64,000 nt of DNA. Origin: Capillimicrobium parvum (GTDB lineage Bacteria > Actinomycetota > Thermoleophilia > Solirubrobacterales > Solirubrobacteraceae). Positions 36,200 to 44,449 of this stretch are shown here, piece by piece; position 1 is the first letter of the stretch, and each line of letters begins with the position of its first letter. A model generated the notes under the pieces. It worked only from the letters and a program-made list of their open reading frames with translations. It was not told where the DNA came from and did no database searches. The stretch lies in the NCBI RefSeq assembly GCF_021172045.1, contig NZ_CP087164.1, forward strand, positions 5,456,001-5,520,000, given 5' to 3'. The position numbers and the translations under genes were made by a program.

Positions 36200-36305
36200 C
36201 GCGCGGGACCTCGTCCTCGGCCGCCGGATCGAGCCGGCGACGGGCTGACGCGCGGGACCTCGTCCTCGGCCGCCGGATCGAGCCGGCGACGGGCTGACGC
36301 GCGGG
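36151..36305. repeat. 49-bp unit in three tandem copies covering the GNAT stop codon
   Basis: Copies at 36151-36199, 36200-36248 and 36249-36297, with eight further bases to 36305. Copy 1 is the actual gene end (Ala-Arg-Asp-Leu ... stop at 36197-36199). Copies 2 and 3 are identical to each other and differ from copy 1 at about four positions. Every copy ends in TGA. Since 49 is not a multiple of three, the extra copies cannot be in-frame coding extensions. Confidence 0.95.
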
Positions 36306-36320
36306 CGAGCGCCGCGCCGG

Positions 36321-37253
<933 letters not shown>

Positions 37254-37283
37254 GCCCGTATCTGTCGGCCGGCGCGCGCCGAT

Positions 37284-37643
37284 CTACAGTGGCGGGGGGA
37301 ACTCCATGACCTCGATCATGTGGCCGACCGGATCGGTCGCGTAGCCGCGCGGCGAGCCCCAGTGCACCTCGTGGCGCCGGTACGAATGGCCGGCCGCCTC
37401 CAGGCGCGCGACGGTCCCCTCGTAGTCCGCCCGCACGATCGCGATGTGCCCCCTCGGCGGCACCACGGGATCCTCGACGTACAGCAAGTGGATGGTCTGC
37501 TCCCCGGAGCGCACCCACGCGGCGATGTCGAGCAGCGACTCCGGCGGCGACACACGCTCGAACCCGAGCAGCTCGTAGAACGCGACGGTCTCCTCGGTCA
37601 GCGAGCGCGGCATCTCGACCGCCACGTGGTTGATCAGGCTCAT
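37284..37643 (-). CDS. VOC (glyoxalase/dioxygenase superfamily) protein
   Basis: Protein of 119 residues with the paired beta-alpha-beta-beta-beta modules of the vicinal oxygen chelate fold: INHVAVEMPRSLTEETVAFYELLGF, then IHLLYVEDP, HIAIVRADYEGTVARLEAAGH and the closing GYATDPVGHMIEVMEF. His6, His66 and Glu111 are possible metal ligands. The start ATG overlaps the stop of the metallo-hydrolase gene upstream (ATGA), so it is made with it. The substrate is unknown. Confidence 0.85.
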   Translation of the reverse strand: MSLINHVAVEMPRSLTEETVAFYELLGFERVSPPESLLDIAAWVRSGEQTIHLLYVEDPVVPPRGHIAIVRADYEGTVARLEAAGHSYRRHEVHWGSPRGYATDPVGHMIEVMEFPPPL

Positions 37644-38416
37644 GCGACTCGTCGCCGGTTCTCCTCGTGGATCCGGCGCTGGGTCGCCGTCCGCCGCGCC
37701 AGGGGCAGCGTGACCTCGTCCGGGCCACCCAGCGCCTCCAGGTAGGCGCGGTCCTCCCGCAGGAGCGCCATCGCCCGCTGGGCGTCGAGCGGCTCGCCAT
37801 GGCCGGGCACGACCCACTCGGCCTCGGCGACCAGCGGCTCGAGGCGCGCCAGCGTCGCCAGGTACGCGTCGCGCGAAGCGCCCTCCGACAACCACGGGAT
37901 CTCGACGGGCGAGAGGTAGTCGCCGCAGACGAGCACGCCCGTCCACGGCATCCAGATCGCCATGCCGTCGGTCGTGTGGCCGTCCGCCGGGTGCAGCTCG
38001 AGCTCCCCCGCGTCGCCGAGCTCGAGCTTGCCGGGCACCGGCAGGGCCTCGACCTGGCCGAGGGAGAGCGGGCCGCTGCGGACGACGTAGTGGTCGTCGT
38101 CGAACTCGCGCAGCCCGCGCTGGGCGGCACCGGGCTCGCCGGTCAGCCGCGCCGCGGTCGTCTCCGCACAGCCCAACGCCGCGCCGGGGAACGCGTAGCG
38201 GCCGAGCAGATGGTCCCAGTCGCCGTGCGTCGCCAGGAGCCCGGAGAACGGGAAGCCGGCCTGCTCGAGCACCGCGGGCAGCACGTCGAGCTCGTCGGGC
38301 AGCACCGGCGAGTCGATGACGAAGGCCTCGTCGCCCCCACGCAGGACCGTGCACGTCGTCTGCCAGAACCGGCTGGTGGCGACGAGCACATCCGGGTGCA
38401 GGGCGCGGACCCTCAC
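37640..38416 (-). CDS. metallo-beta-lactamase fold hydrolase
   Basis: Protein of 258 residues with the dinuclear metal motif THGDWDH (HxHxDH-like, first His replaced by the T-H-G-D-W-D-H spelling), ADGHTTDGMAIWMP, VLVCGDYLSP and WVVPGHGEP in the usual order. Such enzymes hydrolyse thioesters, lactones or phosphoesters. GTG 38416 overlaps the HAD stop as GTGA, and its own stop overlaps the VOC start, making a coupled three-gene unit. Confidence 0.87.
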   Translation of the reverse strand: MRVRALHPDVLVATSRFWQTTCTVLRGGDEAFVIDSPVLPDELDVLPAVLEQAGFPFSGLLATHGDWDHLLGRYAFPGAALGCAETTAARLTGEPGAAQRGLREFDDDHYVVRSGPLSLGQVEALPVPGKLELGDAGELELHPADGHTTDGMAIWMPWTGVLVCGDYLSPVEIPWLSEGASRDAYLATLARLEPLVAEAEWVVPGHGEPLDAQRAMALLREDRAYLEALGGPDEVTLPLARRTATQRRIHEENRRRVA

Positions 38417-39093
38417 CCGCCGCTCAGGAGCTTGAGCGCCTCCGCGAGCGTCTTGACCTCGGCGGTCGGCTTCTTGGCGCCCGGCTCCAGCGTCTCCTTG
38501 CGGCGGTTGACCCACACGACCGGGATCTTCTCCTTCAGGCACGGCTCGACGTCGTGGTAGAGCGACGAGGCGACGTGGACCCAGCCCTTCTTGCCGCCGA
38601 CGCGGCGCGCGCACTCCTTGAAGTGGGCGGGGTCCGGCTTGTAGGAGCGCACCTGCTGGGCGGTGACGACGAGGTCGAAGTCGAGCGGGATGTGCCGGCG
38701 CGTCTGCCCGAGCAGCTTGTCGTCGATGTTCGAGATCAGCCCGACCTCGTAGGACTTCTTGAACTTCGCCAGCTGCGCGTTGGTCTCCTTGAACGGGCGC
38801 CAGCGCTGCACCGAGTCCGGCAGGAAGCCCGAGCGCGACGGCTCGAGGTCCCAGCCGATCCGCTTGGCGATCTCGATCGCGGTGCGCCGGAGAACCTCCG
38901 CGTAGAGCTCGTAGGAGCCCGACTCGATCTCGCGCGAGATCTCCAGGAACAGGGTGATGACCTCGTCGCGATCGATCGTGAACCCGTCGCGCGACGCCTC
39001 CTTCTCGAAGGCGTCGGCGATGCCGGTCTCCCAGTCGATGAGAGTGCCGTACACGTCGAAGGTGACGAAGGTGACGTTGCTTGGGAGGGCCAT
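38413..39093 (-). CDS. HAD hydrolase, haloacid dehalogenase type II-like
   Basis: Protein of 226 residues. Motif I is FVTFDVYGTLIDW with the nucleophile Asp, motif II is GLISNIDDKLLG, motif III is YKPDPAHFKECARRVG and motif IV VASSLYHDVEPC. The DxYGT form with the SxYxD-like tail is typical of 2-haloacid dehalogenase-like and related phosphatase members. ATG 39093 was chosen over upstream in-frame starts because it directly precedes the fold. It is the first gene of the HAD-MBL-VOC unit and diverges from sucC. Confidence 0.85.
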   Translation of the reverse strand: MALPSNVTFVTFDVYGTLIDWETGIADAFEKEASRDGFTIDRDEVITLFLEISREIESGSYELYAEVLRRTAIEIAKRIGWDLEPSRSGFLPDSVQRWRPFKETNAQLAKFKKSYEVGLISNIDDKLLGQTRRHIPLDFDLVVTAQQVRSYKPDPAHFKECARRVGGKKGWVHVASSLYHDVEPCLKEKIPVVWVNRRKETLEPGAKKPTAEVKTLAEALKLLSGG

Positions 39094-39227
39094 GAGGCCG
39101 CGCATTGTCCCAAACCGCCGAAAGGCCGCACCGCGAGGGCCCGCGGCCCGCGATGGGAGCTCCCACAGATCCGCGCCTCGACGGGCGGGTACCCGCACGG
39201 CCCAAACCCCTAAAGTCGGGCGCTCTT

Positions 39228-40385
39228 ATGGACCTTCTCGAATATCAGGGCAAGCAACTCTTCGCCCGCCACGGGGTTCCGGTGCCCCGCGGCGGGTACG
39301 CCGCGACCGTCGACGAGGCGCTCGACGTGGCCGACGGGATCGGCTATCCGGTCGTCGTCAAGGCGCAGGTGCAGATCGGCGGGCGCGGCAAGGCGGGCGG
39401 CATCAAGGTCGCCCGGAACCGCGACGAGGCGGGCGTCCATGCCGACGCCATCCTCGGCATGGACATCCGCGGCCTGACCGTCCGCGAGCTGTGGATCGAG
39501 GAGGCGAGCGACATCGCCTCCGAGTACTACGCCTCCTTCGTCTTCGACCGCGCGGCCAAGGCCACGCTGGCGATGCTATCGACCAAGGGCGGCATGGACA
39601 TCGAGGCCGTCGCCGAGGAGGACCCGGCGGCGATCGCGCGCCTACACGTCGACCCGCTGCTCGGCTTCCAGGACTTCCACGCGCGCCGCCTGTGCTTCGA
39701 CGCCGGCGTGGACGCGGACGTCGTGCGCGGCGTCTCCGCCCTGCTCGGCCGCCTCTACGAGGCCTACGAGCAGGAGGAGGCGATGCTCGTCGAGGTCAAC
39801 CCGCTGATCATCAAGGACGACCGCTCGGTGGCCGCCCTCGACGCGAAGGTGACGCTCGACGACAACGCGCTGTTCCGGCACGGCGACAACGCCGAGCTGC
39901 GCAACGTCTCGGGCGAGGACGAGCAGGAGGTCATGGCCAAGGAGCGCGGCCTGACCTACGTCAAGCTCGACGGCGACATCGGCATCCTCGGCAACGGCGC
40001 CGGGCTCGTCATGAGCACGCTCGACGTCGTCGCCCAGGCGGGCGGCAGCCCCGCGAACTTCCTCGACGCGGGAGGCGGCTCGAAGGCCGAGGCGATCACG
40101 AGCGCGGTCGAGGTCATCCTCTCCGACCCGAAGGTGAAGGCCGTCCTGTTCAACATCTTCGGCGGCATCACCCGCTGCGACGAGGTGGCCAAGGGCCTCA
40201 TCGCCGCGTTCGCGGAGATCAGGCCGACCGTGCCGTTCGTCGTCCGTCTGGACGGCACGAACGACAAGGAGGGCCGCGCGCTTCTCGCCGAGGCCCAGCT
40301 GCCCAACGTCCACACCGAGGCGACGATGGACGGCGCGGCCGCCAAGGTCGTCGAGCTGGCTGCCAGCACGGAGGCCTCCCGATGA
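39228..40385 (+). CDS. sucC: succinyl-CoA synthetase beta subunit SucC
   Basis: Protein of 385 residues, the ATP-grasp nucleotide-binding subunit that couples succinyl-CoA to succinate conversion with ATP or GTP synthesis. It begins MDLLEYQGKQLFARHGVPVP and has VVKAQVQIGGRGKAGG, EVNPLIIKDD, FLDAGGG and NIFGGITRCDEVAKG. No ribosome site is obvious next to ATG 39228. sucD overlaps by four bases (ATGA). Confidence 0.96.
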   Translation: MDLLEYQGKQLFARHGVPVPRGGYAATVDEALDVADGIGYPVVVKAQVQIGGRGKAGGIKVARNRDEAGVHADAILGMDIRGLTVRELWIEEASDIASEYYASFVFDRAAKATLAMLSTKGGMDIEAVAEEDPAAIARLHVDPLLGFQDFHARRLCFDAGVDADVVRGVSALLGRLYEAYEQEEAMLVEVNPLIIKDDRSVAALDAKVTLDDNALFRHGDNAELRNVSGEDEQEVMAKERGLTYVKLDGDIGILGNGAGLVMSTLDVVAQAGGSPANFLDAGGGSKAEAITSAVEVILSDPKVKAVLFNIFGGITRCDEVAKGLIAAFAEIRPTVPFVVRLDGTNDKEGRALLAEAQLPNVHTEATMDGAAAKVVELAASTEASR

Positions 40386-41257
40386 GCATCCTCGTCGACA
40401 ACGACACTCGCCTCTGCGTCTCCGGCATCACCGGGCGCGAGGGCACCTTCCACGCCATGAACAACAAGCGCTACGGCACGAACGTCGTGGCGGGCGTGAC
40501 CCCGGGCAAGGAGGGCCAGGACGTCGAGGGCGTCCCCGTGTTCAACACGTTCGCGCACGCGGTCGCCGAGCGCGGCGCCAACACCGCGATGATCTTCGTG
40601 CCGCCGCGTTTCGCCGCGGACTCGATCCTCGAGGCCGCCGACGCCGGCATCAAGCTCGTCATCGCGATCACCGAGGGCATCCCGGCGCACGACGAGCTGC
40701 GGGTCTACACGCACCTCAAGCGCGCCGGCGACGTGCGCCTCGTCGGACCGAACTGCCCGGGCATCCTCTCGCCGGGCAAGGCGAACGTCGGGATCATCCC
40801 GGCCGCCTTCTTCAAGGAGGGCAACGTCGGCGTGGTCTCGCGCTCCGGCACGCTGACCTACCAGATCGGCAACGAGCTGGCCCAGCGCGGGTTCGGCAAC
40901 TCGTCGATCGTCGGCATCGGCGGCGACCCGGTCCCCGGCTCGAGCTTCATCGACATCATCGAGCTGTTCGAGCAGGACCCGCAGACGGAGCTCATCGTGA
41001 TGAGCGGCGAGATCGGCGGCTCGGCCGAGGAGGAGGCCGCCGAGTACATCGCGGCCAGCGTCTCCAAGCCGGTCGTCGGCTACATCGCCGGCTTCACCGC
41101 GCCCCCCGGCAAGACGATGGGCCACGCCGGCGCGATCGTCTCCGGCACGCAGGGCACCGCCGCGGCGAAGGCGGAGGCGCTCGAGTCGCGCGGCGTGCGC
41201 GTCGGGCGGACGCCGACGCAGGTCGCCGACATCGCGGTGGAGATCTTGGGCGGCTGA
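40382..41257 (+). CDS. sucD: succinyl-CoA synthetase alpha subunit SucD
   Basis: Protein of 291 residues that binds CoA and carries the phosphorylated His. Family stretches are [21 protein letters not shown] read in two parts, [34 protein letters not shown] and the active-site histidine region [16 protein letters not shown]. It acts with SucC in the TCA cycle and at the end of the methylmalonyl-CoA route. The last four codons and stop belong to a 14-base tandem duplication, and a strong hairpin follows. Confidence 0.96.
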   Translation: MSILVDNDTRLCVSGITGREGTFHAMNNKRYGTNVVAGVTPGKEGQDVEGVPVFNTFAHAVAERGANTAMIFVPPRFAADSILEAADAGIKLVIAITEGIPAHDELRVYTHLKRAGDVRLVGPNCPGILSPGKANVGIIPAAFFKEGNVGVVSRSGTLTYQIGNELAQRGFGNSSIVGIGGDPVPGSSFIDIIELFEQDPQTELIVMSGEIGGSAEEEAAEYIAASVSKPVVGYIAGFTAPPGKTMGHAGAIVSGTQGTAAAKAEALESRGVRVGRTPTQVADIAVEILGG

Positions 41258-41274
41258 TCCTGGGCGGCTGATCC
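41247..41274. repeat. 14-bp perfect tandem duplication over the sucD stop
   Basis: TGGGCGGCTGATCC occurs at 41247-41260 and again at 41261-41274. The first copy holds the final Gly-Gly codons and TGA stop of sucD; the second repeats them outside the gene. Confidence 0.92.
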
Positions 41275-41328
41275 GGCGCCGCCGAGGGTGAGGGCAGCCG
41301 GAACAGTCGCCGGGGGCGGGTGATTGCA

Positions 41329-41357
41329 GCCGGTCCTGCGCCGCGCGCAGGACCGGC
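41329..41357 (+). terminator. sucCD transcription terminator hairpin
   Basis: A perfect 13-bp stem (41329-41341 with 41345-41357) around a 3-base loop, 72 bases after sucD. The stem begins GCCGGTCCTGCGC. There is no clear T-run, as is common in high-GC actinobacteria. A second, weaker GC-rich inverted repeat follows near 41371-41400. The rest of 41258-41454 shows no gene. Confidence 0.75.
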
Positions 41358-41454
41358 GAGGGTTGACGAGGGGCGGCGCGGTCCCGGCGCGCCGCCGCCT
41401 CGTTGATTCGTCCAGGATGGCCGCGGGCCGCTCCAGGCCCGTTACGGTCGCGCG

Positions 41455-42366
41455 ATGCACCGAGCAGGGCTCTGCATCGCGCTGCTCGCCTTCGCGCTGG
41501 CGCTCGCCACGCCCGCCGCCGCCCTGGCGAGCGGGGCGCCGTCCGTGCGCGTCTATCGCGTCGCGCAGAGCCTGACGCTCGACGAGGGCCAGAGCGGCGA
41601 GTTCACGCTCGCCTGCCGTGCCGGCGACGTCGTCACCGACGGGACGTGGCGAGTCGAGTCGGTGGACTCGAACCGGCAGATCGACGACGAGTCGTTCGAC
41701 CTCGTCAGCGGCGTCGACGTCCTGCAGGCCGAGGCGTTCTCGCGCCAGGCCTACCGCTTCGCCGTGCGCAACAACGCGGAGGGCGATGCCGCGCTGCAGC
41801 TCGCGGTGAGCTGCCTGCGGGGCAGCGTCGGCGACCGCAAGGTCGTCGTGCGCGAGCGGCGCGAAGTGACCGCAAAGCTGGCCGCGGGCACCGCCTCGAC
41901 GCTGCCCGCGGTCGCCTGTCCGGCCGGGACGGTGGCGATCGCTTCCGGGCTGCGCATCGAGGGGGGCGGGGCGGGCCGGCTGCTCGGGCGCATGCCGGCG
42001 CTGCCCGGGCTCGAGCGCAGCACGCTGACCGTGTTGGGCCTCGACGACGTCACCGTCGTCGCCTCCGCGCGGTGCCTGCACCGCGAGACGTCCGGCCACG
42101 GCGGCCGGCGGTTCAGCCTGCGTCTGGCGTTCCGCGCGGGCGACGCACATGTCGAGGCGGGGCACGCGGCGTCTTTCACCGTGGGCTGCCGAGCGCGGGA
42201 GTCCGCGATCGCCGGCGGCTTCACGCTCTCCGCCGCCTGGTACATCGGCCAGACCACGACCCGGCGCCAGCGGGCGTTCCGGGTGCAGGCCACGGCGGAT
42301 GGCGCCGGAAGCGCCCGCCTGGGGCTGTTGTGCCTGGGCGAGCAGGCCGCGACGAGCCGTCGATGA
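41455..42366 (+). CDS. secreted two-repeat protein of unknown function
   Basis: Protein of 303 residues with a signal peptide (ALLAFALALATPAAALASG, about 9-27). Three related modules each hold a Cys and a Gly-rich turn: GEFTLACRAGDVVTDGTWRVE, STLPAVACPAGTVAIASGLRIE and ASFTVGCRARESAIAGGFTL (each quoted only in part), alternating with AALQLAVSCLRG, VVASARCLHR and ARLGLLCLGE, suggesting a disulfide per module. I do not recognise the family. The 225 bases after it (42367-42590) contain no gene I can support. Confidence 0.65.
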   Translation: MHRAGLCIALLAFALALATPAAALASGAPSVRVYRVAQSLTLDEGQSGEFTLACRAGDVVTDGTWRVESVDSNRQIDDESFDLVSGVDVLQAEAFSRQAYRFAVRNNAEGDAALQLAVSCLRGSVGDRKVVVRERREVTAKLAAGTASTLPAVACPAGTVAIASGLRIEGGGAGRLLGRMPALPGLERSTLTVLGLDDVTVVASARCLHRETSGHGGRRFSLRLAFRAGDAHVEAGHAASFTVGCRARESAIAGGFTLSAAWYIGQTTTRRQRAFRVQATADGAGSARLGLLCLGEQAATSRR

Positions 42367-42699
42367 CGATCCGCACAAGTCGAACCTTCGTCCAGAATGG
42401 CGGTGGACCGTCAAGGATCTGCGGGTTCGGGCCCTACTGTCAGATTCCGGACACACGCGCGCCCGATGCGCGCGACAAGGCAAGGAGCCTGATGCGCAGC
42501 CACGGATGCACCTCGCTCGACGGGAGCGCCGACCTGCGCGACGCGTGCCACGGACGCCGTCCGAGCGCTGCTGACGACGGGCGATGACACCGTGTCTGCA
42601 TCCCCGCACACGACCGCTCGCCGCCCGCAAACACCGGCCGGTGCAGGGGAAGGTACTGGTAGGCTGGCCGCGAATCCCGAAGGGGCGATTCACGTCCCG

Positions 42700-43779
42700 A
42701 TGGCTGCTCTGGTGACGGCACGGACTCCACACGAACCTGGAGGCGGGAACGTCTCCACCACCCTCAGCGAGCTCGAGCGCAAGCTCCGCCGCCTCGAGGC
42801 CGAGCTGACATCCGTCGCCCCGGCCCAAGCGGCGAACGGCGGCGACCAGGCGGCGCCTCCGACCGCCGCGGCTGCGCCGCCCCCGCCGGAGGTCTCACCG
42901 CCGGCACCGGTCGCCGCGCCCGCCTCGGCGCCCGTCGGATCCCGTCCCGCGACCGGCATGGGCGAAGCCGACCGCCTGCTCGCCGAGGCCCGCGCCCGCC
43001 TGGGCGGCCTGACGGGACAGGTCGACGAGCTGCTGCGCTTCCGCGAGCAGCTGCATCGCACCGCCCGCGAGCTCGAGGCCGAGTACAGCCGGGTGCTCGA
43101 GCGCATCGGTGCGCCACCTGCCCCCGCTGCCGCGCCCGGCCCCACCGCCGCCCCCGCCCCCGCTACCGCGCCTGCTCCTGCCACCTGGCCGGCGCCCGCC
43201 CCCGCCACCGCGCCTGCTCCTGCCGCCGCGCCCGCCCCCACCGCCGCGCCCGCGACCGCGCCTGCTCCTGCCGCCGCGCCGCCGCAGGCCGACCCCCAGC
43301 TTCACACGCCGGCCTCTCCGGCACTGCCCGCCCAGCCCGCCGTCCCCGGCGTGGGAACCGCGCTGCCCGACGCCGCGTACGGCACGCCGCCCCCCGCACC
43401 CGAGCCCGCCGCGTACGGCACGCCGCCCGCCGCGCCCGAGCCCGCCGCACCCACGCCGGCCCCCGTCGCCCCCGCGCCGCCCCCACCCGGCGACCACGAC
43501 GACATGACCTTCGAGGGCCCCGTCGTCATCGACGCCGGCCCGTTCTCGGACATCACCTCCCTCAGCACGTTCGAGCAGGGCCTCGCGCGCGTGGCGGGAG
43601 TCGAGGACGTCTACGTCTCGGGCTTCGAGGGCAACCGCGCGCTCATCGAGCTGCGCGTCGCCGCTCCCGTCGCGCTCGTGCGCGAGATGCGCGCCGCGGG
43701 GACCGGCGAGCTCATCGTCACGGAGGCCGCGGCCGGTCGCCTCCGCGTCGACGTCCGACCGGCCGGGACGGGAGGCTAG
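42700..43779 (+). CDS. Ala/Pro-rich coiled-coil protein with a C-terminal alpha/beta domain
   Basis: First gene of the eight-gene block, about 359 residues. A short helix (TLSELERKLRRLEAELTSV) and Ala/Pro linker lead to a coiled coil (about 88-135, DRLLAEARARLGGLTGQVDE onward), then about 140 residues of Pro/Ala repeats. The C-terminal 85 residues form a beta-alpha-beta-beta pattern (VVIDAGPFSDITSLSTFEQ, VEDVYVSGFEGNRALIEL) like a ferredoxin-fold adaptor domain. There is no membrane helix. I infer a cytoplasmic scaffold. The start is uncertain: the frame is open from 42592, and ATG 42700 was chosen. An SD-like GGAGGCGGG at 42740 has no start codon after it. Confidence 0.6.
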   Translation: MAALVTARTPHEPGGGNVSTTLSELERKLRRLEAELTSVAPAQAANGGDQAAPPTAAAAPPPPEVSPPAPVAAPASAPVGSRPATGMGEADRLLAEARARLGGLTGQVDELLRFREQLHRTARELEAEYSRVLERIGAPPAPAAAPGPTAAPAPATAPAPATWPAPAPATAPAPAAAPAPTAAPATAPAPAAAPPQADPQLHTPASPALPAQPAVPGVGTALPDAAYGTPPPAPEPAAYGTPPAAPEPAAPTPAPVAPAPPPPGDHDDMTFEGPVVIDAGPFSDITSLSTFEQGLARVAGVEDVYVSGFEGNRALIELRVAAPVALVREMRAAGTGELIVTEAAAGRLRVDVRPAGTGG

Positions 43780-43783
43780 GCCC

Positions 43784-44143
43784 ATGCCCCCGCAGCAGCG
43801 CGAGGACCGGTATCAGCCGCTGGCGCTGATCGGCGTGACGATGGTGGCGCTGCTCGGCTTCGCCGTGTTCTTCCTCTCCTTCCTCGTCGCGCCGCTGGCC
43901 ATCCTGCTCATCTTCTACGTGGGCTTCGCCGCCTCCGACCGCTCCCGCCGCCGCCGCAACGCCAGCGCGAGCGCCCACGCCAACGCCAACGCCGCGCCCG
44001 TCGCGGAGCCGCCCGGCGAGCCGGTCGCCGCCGTGCCTCCCGCCGAGCGCCACCGCGCCGCGACGCTGCTGGCCCGCGAGGCCCAGTACCGGCGCAACAC
44101 GATCGAGCGCCCGGACGACCCAGAGCCCCCCACCCCTCGATGA
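43784..44143 (+). CDS. small membrane protein with two helices
   Basis: Protein of 119 residues, starting four bases after the previous stop. Two hydrophobic segments (about 13-32 and 33-50, LIGVTMVALLGFAVFFLSFL and APLAILLIFYVGFAA) are followed by a basic cluster RSRRRR and a charged, Ala/Pro-rich cytoplasmic tail. It may anchor the neighbouring soluble proteins at the membrane. No family is recognised. Confidence 0.65.
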   Translation: MPPQQREDRYQPLALIGVTMVALLGFAVFFLSFLVAPLAILLIFYVGFAASDRSRRRRNASASAHANANAAPVAEPPGEPVAAVPPAERHRAATLLAREAQYRRNTIERPDDPEPPTPR

Positions 44144-44149
44144 GGCTCC

Positions 44150-44449
44150 ATGACCGATGATGCGCACGCCGCTATGGCCGTGGCGCTCGAAGCCGGCCTC
44201 GGCTACACCGGACTGCGCGGCTTCGAGCCCGATCCGAAGCTGTTCCACTACCTCCCGCCCACCCTCGCGTCACGCGAGCGGGCGGTGCCCGTGATCCTCG
44301 TGGGAGATCGGCTCAAGGTTGCGAGCTCGCGACCCGATCCTGATCTCACCCTCGTGCGCCAGCGTTTTCCGTACTTGACCGTCGATATCGTCATCGCGCC
44401 CGCCGTCGAGATCGAGCGCGCGCTGCAACGCGCCTCAGGGACGAGCTGA
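44150..44449 (+). CDS. stand-alone GspE-N/MshEN-C-like domain
   Basis: Protein of 99 residues resembling the second half of a GspE N-terminal domain: helix HYLPPTLASRERAVPVILVG, strand DRLKVASSRPDPDLTLVRQ, then VDIVIAPAVEIERALQRA. In type II secretion and MSHA ATPases this region follows the cyclic-di-GMP-binding motif. It lacks that motif itself. It ends on ATG 44449 of the glycosyltransferase gene (TGATG), whose N-terminus carries two more domains of this kind, so the two proteins are probably partners. Confidence 0.68.
   Translation: MTDDAHAAMAVALEAGLGYTGLRGFEPDPKLFHYLPPTLASRERAVPVILVGDRLKVASSRPDPDLTLVRQRFPYLTVDIVIAPAVEIERALQRASGTS

Noticed and set aside
42367-42590. Small genes between the secreted protein and the glycan block
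   Set aside because: Frames here are short, without family patterns or ribosome sites.
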